Assembly: GCA_035906055.1 (NCBI GenBank)
Contig: JAMIFV010000029.1
Coordinates: 1-38,250, forward strand
From: JAMIFV01 sp035906055
GTDB lineage: Bacteria > Pseudomonadota > Alphaproteobacteria > Rickettsiales > JABCZZ01
Reading direction: 5' to 3'
DNA: 38,250 nucleotides
The position numbers and the translations under genes were made by a program. Shown piece after piece: positions 32,269-38,250 of this stretch. Positions within the stretch are counted from its first letter, which is position 1, and each line of letters starts with the position of its first letter. The notes beneath the pieces are model-generated. The model searched no databases, was not told the DNA's origin, and saw nothing but the letters and a program-made list of their open reading frames with translations.

Positions 32269-34353
32269 ATGTCCCCCATTGATATGCTTATTATTGGTTC
32301 AGGCATCGCTGCCATCCTCTATGGATTCCTGACAATCAAGTCCATCACCGCCGCCCCCGCAGGCAATGAACGCATGCAGGAAATCGCAAGCGCTATTCAG
32401 GTCGGCGCAAAAGCGTACCTCAACCGCCAGTACCAGACCATCGCCGTCGCAGGCGTGGCCATCTTCATCTTCCTTGCGGCCCAGCTCGGAACCTATGTAG
32501 GCATCGGCTTCCTTATCGGCGCAGTGCTTTCCGGCGTTGCGGGTTATGTGGGCATGAACATCTCGGTGCGCGCCAACGTGCGCACGGCGGAAGCGGCACG
32601 CGGAGGCCTCGCCAAGGCGCTGGACATCGCGTTCCGCGCCGGTGCGGTAACGGGCATGCTCGTAGTAGGCCTCGGCCTGCTCGGCGTTGCGCTTTACTAT
32701 ATGTACCTTATCAATGCCGCAGTGGCGCAGCGCACCGTGCTTGAAGCGCTCGTGGCGCTCAGCTTCGGCGCGTCGCTCATTTCCATCTTTGCGCGCCTTG
32801 GCGGCGGCATCTTCACCAAAGGTGCTGACGTAGGCGCCGACCTTGTTGGTAAAGTGGAAGCGGGCATCCCCGAGGATGATCCCCGCAACCCCGCCGTTAT
32901 CGCCGACAACGTGGGCGACAACGTGGGCGACTGCGCAGGCATGGCCGCCGACCTTTTCGAGACTTATGCCGTGACCACCGTCGCCACCATGCTGCTGGCC
33001 GCCATATTCTTTGTCTCAGGCCCCGTGCAGACCACGATGATGCAATACCCTCTCGCTATCGGCGGCGTGTGCATTATCACGTCCATCATCGGCACCTACT
33101 TCGTGAAGCTCGGCAAGAACAACAACATCATGCAGGCGCTGTATAAAGGCCTCACCGTTACGGGCCTGCTCTCCGCAGTCGCCATCTATGGCATCACCGA
33201 CTACATGATCGGCATGGACACCACGCTTTCCACCACCAACAACTTAAGCTTTACCGGCGGCAGCATCTTCAATTGCGCGATGCTCGGCCTTATCGTTACG
33301 GGGCTTCTGGTGTGGATCACGGAATACTACACCTCCACATCCTACCGTCCGGTCAGGAGCGTGGCGCAGGCATCCACCACCGGTCACGGCACCAACGTGA
33401 TCCAGGGCCTCGCCGTTTCCATGGAAGCGACCGCCCTGCCCGTTATCGTGATCTCGGCGGCCATCATTGTGGCCTACATGCAGTGCGGCCTGTTCGGCGT
33501 TGCGGTAGCCGCAACCACGATGCTTTCGCTCGCAGGCATGATCGTGGCGCTCGATGCTTACGGCCCGGTTACGGATAACGCAGGCGGCATCGCTGAAATG
33601 TCCGAACTGCCGAAGGACGTCCGCGTAACCACCGACGCGCTCGACGCTGTAGGCAACACCACCAAGGCGGTTACCAAGGGCTATGCCATCGGCTCCGCAG
33701 GCCTTGCGTCGCTGGTGTTGTTCGCCGCCTATACGGAAGACCTCAAGCATTATTTCCCCGGCCTTGATGTGCAGTTCTCGCTCAATGACCCCTATGTCAT
33801 GATCGGCCTGTTCATCGGGGGGCTTTTGCCATACCTCTTCGGCGCCATGGGCATGATGGCCGTAGGCCGCGCCGCTGGCTCCGTGGTGGTGGAAGTGCGT
33901 CGCCAGTTCAAGGAGATCCCCGGCATCATGGAGCGCAAAGCTAAACCCGATTACAGCCGCGCGGTGGACATGCTTACCCGTGCCGCCATCAAGGAGATGA
34001 TCATACCGTCGCTCCTGCCGATCGCCGCGCCCGTAGTGCTTTACTACATCGTGCTCAACGTTGGCGGGCAGGCCGCTGCGTTCAGCGCGGTTGGGGCATT
34101 GCTGGTGGGCATCATCGTGACCGGCCTGTTCGTCGCCATCTCCATGACATCGGGTGGCGGTGCATGGGATAACGCGAAGAAGTACATTGAAGAAGGCCAT
34201 CATGGCGGCAAAGGCTCCGACGCCCACAAGGCCGCCGTTACCGGCGACACGGTTGGCGACCCTTATAAAGACACTGCCGGGCCCGCTGTTAACCCCATGA
34301 TCAAAATCGCCAATATCGTGGCTATTCTGATGCTGGCGCTGTTATCTCACTAG
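32269..34353 (+). CDS. hppA: K+-independent proton-translocating inorganic pyrophosphatase
   Basis: This membrane enzyme uses pyrophosphate hydrolysis to pump protons across the inner membrane. The 694-aa chain has many membrane spans and the substrate motifs EAGIPEDDPRNPAVIADNVGDNVGDCAG (about residues 197-224) and, near the C terminus, GSDAHKAAVTGDTVGDPYKDTAGPAVNPMIK. The ion-specificity region reads GNTTKAVTKGYAIGSAGLA; Lys at residue 466 marks the K+-independent subfamily, where K+-dependent enzymes have Ala. The start has AAGGA upstream. The C terminus looks complete, although the TAG stop lies exactly at the edge of an IS element. Confidence 0.97.
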   Translation: MSPIDMLIIGSGIAAILYGFLTIKSITAAPAGNERMQEIASAIQVGAKAYLNRQYQTIAVAGVAIFIFLAAQLGTYVGIGFLIGAVLSGVAGYVGMNISVRANVRTAEAARGGLAKALDIAFRAGAVTGMLVVGLGLLGVALYYMYLINAAVAQRTVLEALVALSFGASLISIFARLGGGIFTKGADVGADLVGKVEAGIPEDDPRNPAVIADNVGDNVGDCAGMAADLFETYAVTTVATMLLAAIFFVSGPVQTTMMQYPLAIGGVCIITSIIGTYFVKLGKNNNIMQALYKGLTVTGLLSAVAIYGITDYMIGMDTTLSTTNNLSFTGGSIFNCAMLGLIVTGLLVWITEYYTSTSYRPVRSVAQASTTGHGTNVIQGLAVSMEATALPVIVISAAIIVAYMQCGLFGVAVAATTMLSLAGMIVALDAYGPVTDNAGGIAEMSELPKDVRVTTDALDAVGNTTKAVTKGYAIGSAGLASLVLFAAYTEDLKHYFPGLDVQFSLNDPYVMIGLFIGGLLPYLFGAMGMMAVGRAAGSVVVEVRRQFKEIPGIMERKAKPDYSRAVDMLTRAAIKEMIIPSLLPIAAPVVLYYIVLNVGGQAAAFSAVGALLVGIIVTGLFVAISMTSGGGAWDNAKKYIEEGHHGGKGSDAHKAAVTGDTVGDPYKDTAGPAVNPMIKIANIVAILMLALLSH

Positions 34354-35191
34354 GCTCAATCACCATTTGATTTAGGCCCATATTTGTATAACGGCGAGTA
34401 TGAAGGATGCCATGAATGTGGCGTCGCATCGGTCGTATCGAGTAGCGATTCTGCGCCATTATTTGAGTTTACCGAAGGTACGCTCGATGATGTTGCGGTG
34501 CCTGTATAGGCGTTTTCCGTATCTGCGGCGATTACGTTTGGATGAAATGACGACCTTCGCCTTTAGCTTGCTGCGTATGAAGCGCACGATGGTATCGGCA
34601 TCATAGCCTTTATCGGCAAGCCCCGCTTTCGCCTTTTGGCCCTCAAGAAGTGCGATTGCCTGCGTACAATCTGTCGCCTGACCGCCAGTGAGCAGAAACA
34701 GCACCGGTCTGCCTTCACCGCCCGTAAGCAAATGGATTTTGGTGGTCAATCCTCCACGACTTCGCCCCACAGTCGTGTTTTTTTACGCCGCGTCCCGATG
34801 CGGACAACTGATGTGCACGGACGATGCTGCTGTCTATCATCCGGCAAGGATTCTTGCGGTCGGCGAGCATCACAGCGAATACCTGCTCCCAGACATCTGT
34901 GTGTGCCCATCGCCGGAAACGGTTGTAGACGCGCTTCCACGACCCATAACGCTCCGGAAGATGATGCCACATCGTACCGCTACGAATAACCCACAAGCAG
35001 CCATTCACAAACAGACGGTTATCCGAGGCTGTCCGCCCACGGTCCGTCGCTTTGCCGCAAAGGCTCAATCTTCTGCCATTGTTCCGCGCTCAGTTCATAA
35101 CGAGAGGGCATAAAAAACTCCATACACTGTTAAGTACGGAGATAATCCACTCAATCCCTAAATATATGCCTAAATCAAATGGTGATTGAGC
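34354..35191. mobile_element. IS5-family (IS427-like) insertion sequence, decayed
   Basis: The element is 838 bp with perfect 24-bp terminal inverted repeats (34354-34377 and 35168-35191, both reading GCTCAATCACC inward). It is flanked by CTAG on the left and TTAG on the right, consistent with the TA-centred target of IS427-like elements. It carries one transposase gene on the minus strand that is disrupted. The perfect repeats suggest the ends could still be used if transposase is supplied from elsewhere. Confidence 0.88.
34372..35111 (-). pseudogene. IS5-family transposase, broken by frame changes and a stop
   Basis: The gene starts at 35111 (MPSRYELSAEQWQKIEPL), then must change frame near 35060 to continue as GKATDRGRTASDNRLFVNGCLW...IDSSIVRAHQ, and again near the A7 run at about 34785 to continue as NTTVGRSRGGLTTKIHLLTG...ADKGYDADTIV...RNIIERTFGKLK. 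A TAA at 34459-34461 then interrupts RRIATRYDR. DDE residues are recognisable (Asp in MIDSSIVRAHQ, Asp in LADKGYD, Glu in NIIERTF). Some IS5 elements use a programmed frameshift between two frames, which could explain one change but not all three defects. Confidence 0.85.
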
Positions 35192-35212
35192 TTAGGCAAT
35201 TAAAGAACTGGG

Positions 35213-35284
35213 GCGCGCGCCGTCCCTATTACACTCCGCGTAAATTTTCTGCGAGGTCGTCGCCAAGCGCTCCTCCACGCATAC
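35213..35284 (-). repeat. Multi-hairpin repeat, copy 5 (inverted)
   Basis: On the minus strand the lead-in CCGTATGCGTGGAGGAGCGC matches copy 2. The GGA-capped stem (35229-35243) pairs TTACGC with GTGTAA, including one G-T pair that would be a G-U wobble in RNA read from this strand. The last stem is poorly conserved. It lies between the IS5-family element and dadA. Confidence 0.6.
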
Positions 35285-35293
35285 GGCTACTTT

Positions 35294-36541
35294 TTAATAT
35301 CTGTCCACGCCCATGCCGTCGAGGCTGATCTCCGGCGAGCGGCCTTCCGCAAGGTCCGCCACTATGATCGCGCTGCCAGCAGCCTGCGTCCAGCCCAGCG
35401 TGCCGTGGCCGGTGTTCATCAGCAGGTTGGAATACTTCGTTTTTCCGATGATCGGCGGGCCGTCCGGCGTGGATGGCCTGAGACAGGCCCATTCCGCCAC
35501 AGGTTGGGTAAATTCGCATTTGGGAAACAACCCCTGCACTGCCCGCACGATGGGAGCAATGCGTTCCTTGCGGATAGACGTGTTATACCCGGCAAACTCC
35601 GCCGTGCCCGCCACGCGCAGGCGGTTGCCCAGCATGCTGTAGACGATCTTGTTCTGCCCGTCGGTGAGGCTCATCTTGGGTGAATACTGATTGGCGTCGA
35701 ACGTGACGCTGTAACCTTTCATCGGGTAAATAGGAACGTGAATGCCAAGGGGCTTAAGGAACACGGGACTATAAGAACCCATCGACATGATATAGACATC
35801 GCCCTTGTGCAGCCCTTTGCTGGTCTTCACGCCGGTTATCTTGCCGCCTTCGGTCTGGATCGACTCAATCACGGTGTTATAATGGTACTGCGCCTTGTAT
35901 TCCGTTGCGCTTATCGCCGCCAGCGCCTGTGTGAACGCCATCGCGTCGCCGCTTTCATCCAGCGGCTGGAAGACGCCGCCTGCAACCGGGCGCCCCGCAT
36001 GCTGCAATGCCGGCTCCAGCGTGATGCAGCGCTGGTAGTCCACCACCTCCGCCGGGCAGCCCAGTTTTTCCTGAAAACGCACCTGAGCGCCCGCTTCGTC
36101 CAGATCTTTCTGGGTGGAATAAATATGCAGAATGCCTTCGCGCAGATTGTCGAATTTCACGCCACTATAGGCACGAATCTGTTCCATCTTTTTTTTGCTG
36201 TAAAGGCCGAGGCGCAGGATGCTCACGCTGTTATTACGCGCGCGCTCTGTGGTACAATTGCGCAGGAACTTCAGTCCCCATTTGGTCATTTCCAGGTCGG
36301 CGCGCGGACGGAACACCAGCGGTGCGTCGTCTTTGAACATCCATTTGAATATTTTAGGCAGCACCGCAGGGTTGGCCCACGGTTCCGCATGGCTGAAGCT
36401 AAGCTGACCGCCATTGGCGAAGCTGGTTTCAAGGCCGCTTCCGGGCTGGCGCTCGATGACTTCCACCTCATGCCCGCGAGATCCCAGAACATACGCAGCG
36501 GTAACACCAATTACCCCCGCACCCAGCACGACCACTTTCAT
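35294..36541 (-). CDS. dadA: D-amino acid dehydrogenase, small subunit type
   Basis: DadA oxidises D-amino acids such as D-alanine to 2-oxo acids and ammonia, passing electrons to the respiratory chain. The 415-aa chain starts with the FAD motif GAGVIG (7-12) and has ETSFANGGQLSFSHAEPWANP, a DadA signature, plus the C-terminal WACLRPSTPDGPPIIG and NTGHGTLGWTQAAGSA. Length is typical. No alanine racemase or Lrp regulator is adjacent. The region before the ATG is A+T-poor and shows no clear promoter. Confidence 0.93.
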   Translation of the reverse strand: MKVVVLGAGVIGVTAAYVLGSRGHEVEVIERQPGSGLETSFANGGQLSFSHAEPWANPAVLPKIFKWMFKDDAPLVFRPRADLEMTKWGLKFLRNCTTERARNNSVSILRLGLYSKKKMEQIRAYSGVKFDNLREGILHIYSTQKDLDEAGAQVRFQEKLGCPAEVVDYQRCITLEPALQHAGRPVAGGVFQPLDESGDAMAFTQALAAISATEYKAQYHYNTVIESIQTEGGKITGVKTSKGLHKGDVYIMSMGSYSPVFLKPLGIHVPIYPMKGYSVTFDANQYSPKMSLTDGQNKIVYSMLGNRLRVAGTAEFAGYNTSIRKERIAPIVRAVQGLFPKCEFTQPVAEWACLRPSTPDGPPIIGKTKYSNLLMNTGHGTLGWTQAAGSAIIVADLAEGRSPEISLDGMGVDRY

Positions 36542-36733
36542 TTATGCAGCTCCACGAATTTCCGGCGCGTATGTCTGCGCCCATATTTTCGCGGATGCTA
36601 TAGCAAGATTATTTCCGCCGCAATGAATAAAGGCACCCCGCCTACAGCGCAGTGCAATAGTAATTAACTTGTCATCCTACGTGAAGGCATGGGATCCATC
36701 CTGCAACATGCCACGCGGACTGATGGAGCTGCA
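36542..36733. other. Gap with a decayed REP-like remnant
   Basis: No gene is visible. The stretch GTCATCCTACGTGAAGGCAT and GGGATCCATCCTGCAACATG (36670-36711) resembles the remnant at 28300-28345 (GGCGATCCATCTTGCAACATG), so both probably derive from one palindromic family. Confidence 0.4.
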
Positions 36734-38029
36734 TCATCCTATACCTTTTCCACCCATGGTGTTTGCCTTCCCTGCCGCGTGACGCCGCTGCCAACCAGAT
36801 TCCAGAAGCAGGCCAGCATCATATCCAAGAATTTTTGCCATCCTCCGCACAGAGATGTCGGCTATCCTGCCTCCCTCGATTACTTCCACGTCCCTGCGAT
36901 ATTCTTTCAGCCCTTTAGCCATATTTTGTTTCACCTGCCGCTCTATCATGGCGGAATACATTTCACGGGTGAATGCGACTAAACTCTCTTTCGGAACTGA
37001 ATTAAGCAGAAGCGTTACCCCGTCTTCGCTTGTAGCCGGGCGCATTTCTTTCAACACAGCTTGGCACACGTTTGGCAGCTTCGGCAATATATTCACGCAG
37101 GTTCTTAACACCTGCGCCGGATGTATCTTTTCCACTGATGGTGATTGCGGGGGAATCCCCTTCCCATAAGCTTTCTGCCTGTACACCGCTATCTTGGGCT
37201 AAACTTGGATCATCAAAGGAAAACCGACTATAGGTTTTCTCCCCAGTGGGATGTTTTTTGGGAACTTTCAGGCATGCCTGCGCAACCAGCATGCAATAGA
37301 TGATACTGGAATCGATTGCGCAAAAATCATCAAACATCCCGGGAAGCATTTTGTCTGCCACGGCCTTGCTGTCGATAGGCGGACGCGCATAGCGCGCTTC
37401 GTCAGCTTCCGCCATACGCGCTAAAATACCGCCCGTCATCCGGTCAAGCGCGGGGCCTTCCACAAGCGGGTTTTCCGCAGCACACACAGCTTGCCTGAAG
37501 TGATGCGCGGATTCATTAACTTGGGGTCTTATTCTTTCCATTGCCGCGATCGCGGCCATCTCCCTGCAATAAGCCATCAGCTTTTCAGGCGACTGTGCGC
37601 TTAACCTTACCTCTAGCGCCACGTTATTAGATACACCGTTTAAGGCATCTTTGAGTGCATTGATGAAATCATCTTCCTCTTTCTTTGCTCCCTGCGGGAC
37701 CAATGCCTTGCTCTGCCCCGGCACTCTTGCATCTTCCGCAGCAACCATCTTTTTATTTCTATGACAGGAAGGTTTTTCTGCTTTTATCAGAACTCCCGGC
37801 ATGCGCTCCGAGGTGGCTTTCAGCAGTTCCTGCATCTTTGTTGGGGGAGGGAAACCAACAGGCCCGATGCCGAGATTACCTGACCGTCCTCGCGCTTTTC
37901 ACGCAAGCCAACTTCCATGCCAGGGGAACACTGCTTTAGTACAAGCGCAAAATATTCAAGCACTTTTCGCTGTAGTGTAATGTCCTGAGAAGGCTGGCTA
38001 GTTAAATCATATAAATCAGACGTTCGCAT
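36734..38029 (-). pseudogene. Unknown protein gene, about 430 codons, with two apparent frameshifts
   Basis: I do not recognise the protein. Three overlapping frames on the minus strand read as one gene: 38029 to about 37850 (MRTSDLYDLTSQPSQ...), about 37835 to 37100 (MQELLKATSERMPG... to GVKNLREYIAEAAK), and about 37100 to 36734 (VCQAVLKEMRPATSEDGV... to IADISVRRMAKILGYDAG). The first change falls near a run of C residues (37843-37851), the second between about 37186 and 37060. The middle part is helical and charged with no membrane span. Either the gene is decaying next to an IS element, or sequencing errors in homopolymers split it. The ATG at 38029 is 22 bases from the IS end. Confidence 0.55.
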
Positions 38030-38050
38030 ATTCACTGAATGATTTTTATA

Positions 38051-38250
38051 GGGGCTGTACCAGATAACGCAATAAAGTGTTATCAAGGACAGTATGAGGA
38101 AGAGCAGATTAAGTAACGTTATTCAGGCTAAGTTACTGGAGCATTTTGTAGCCGGTGCAACTGCCCGCTGTGCTGCCAGTCTGGTTGGCGTAAACTTCAA
38201 GACGGCCTGCTACTATTTTCAACGGCTTCGTGAGGTCATTGCTGACCGGC
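38051..38250 (+). mobile_element. Left end of an IS1595-family insertion sequence
   Basis: The terminal repeat GGGGCTGTACCAGATAACGC begins at 38051; a GGGGCTG start is typical of IS1595-family (ISXO2/IS1016-like) ends. A transposase gene starts 43 bases inside. The other end is outside the window, so the target duplication cannot be checked. Confidence 0.8.
38094..38250 (+). CDS. IS1595-family transposase, N-terminal part
   Basis: The first 52 residues (MRKSRLSNVIQAKLLEHFVA, GATARCAASLVGVNFKTACY, YFQRLREVIADR) match the helix-turn-helix N terminus of ISXO2-like DDE transposases, which normally continues into a zinc ribbon or directly into the catalytic domain of a protein of about 220-300 aa. 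The frame is open to the window end. It lies just inside the terminal inverted repeat in the expected direction. Confidence 0.88.
   Translation, partial: MRKSRLSNVIQAKLLEHFVAGATARCAASLVGVNFKTACYYFQRLREVIADR

Overview
The window is a gene-dense chromosomal segment from a bacterium that is most likely an alphaproteobacterium. The evidence is the rpsB-tsf ... pyrH-frr-uppS-cdsA-dxr-rseP order, the CarD/CdnL-type regulator, electron-transfer flavoprotein:ubiquinone oxidoreductase, a K+-independent proton-pumping pyrophosphatase, a DUF2333 protein, and an alpha-type uracil-DNA glycosylase without a complete set of iron-sulfur cysteines. I cannot assign an order. Coding regions look G+C-rich with G/C-ending codons; some accessory genes (22.9-24.4 kb and 36.7-38.0 kb) are visibly more A+T-rich. 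No rRNA, tRNA or CRISPR was recognised.

Layout. 0-0.2 kb: tail of a transposase. 0.2-0.75 kb: a hairpin repeat and rnpB (RNase P RNA, minus). 0.75-4.6 kb: a minus-strand run of a TPR protein, a DjlA-like J-domain protein, a small membrane protein and an AmpD-like amidase. 4.7-9.0 kb: a 61-aa protein, ETF-QO (minus), uracil-DNA glycosylase and HflX. 9.0-9.7 kb: two coupled unknown small genes. 10-12 kb: a YdfG-like dehydrogenase facing a TadD-like TPR lipoprotein. 12-16.9 kb: pyrB-pyrC-lysE-like, pyrF and an aldo/keto reductase. 16.9-18.9 kb (minus): xseB-ispA, then an orphan CpsD-like ATPase. 19-20.5 kb: two unknown small proteins and a VapBC-like toxin-antitoxin pair. 20.8-22.8 kb: rpsB-tsf. 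22.9-25.4 kb: an insert of an unknown protein, a second toxin-antitoxin pair and DUF2333. 25.5-31.0 kb: pyrH-frr-uppS-cdsA-dxr-rseP (RNA turnover, ribosome recycling, isoprenoid, undecaprenyl and phospholipid precursors, envelope proteolysis). 31.3-34.4 kb: carD (minus) and hppA. 34.35-35.2 kb: a decayed IS5-family element at the hppA stop codon. 35.3-36.5 kb: dadA. 36.7-38.0 kb: a frameshifted unknown gene. 38.05 kb to the end: the start of an IS1595-family element.

The most unusual content is intergenic. Three separate repeat classes recur: (1) a multi-hairpin element with a GGA-capped stem whose arms change together between copies; (2) snap-back elements built from 7-bp repeats, each copy using a different heptad, one of them in frame inside the uracil-DNA glycosylase gene and two directly before tsf and pyrH; (3) an element with a conserved core around a GTAC palindrome, flanked by inverted arms that differ between copies. 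REP-like palindromes also sit between co-directional genes. No clear new multi-gene system was seen; the repeat classes and the paired unknown genes at 9.0-9.7 kb are the best candidates for undescribed biology. All calls come from reading the sequence; no database search was run.
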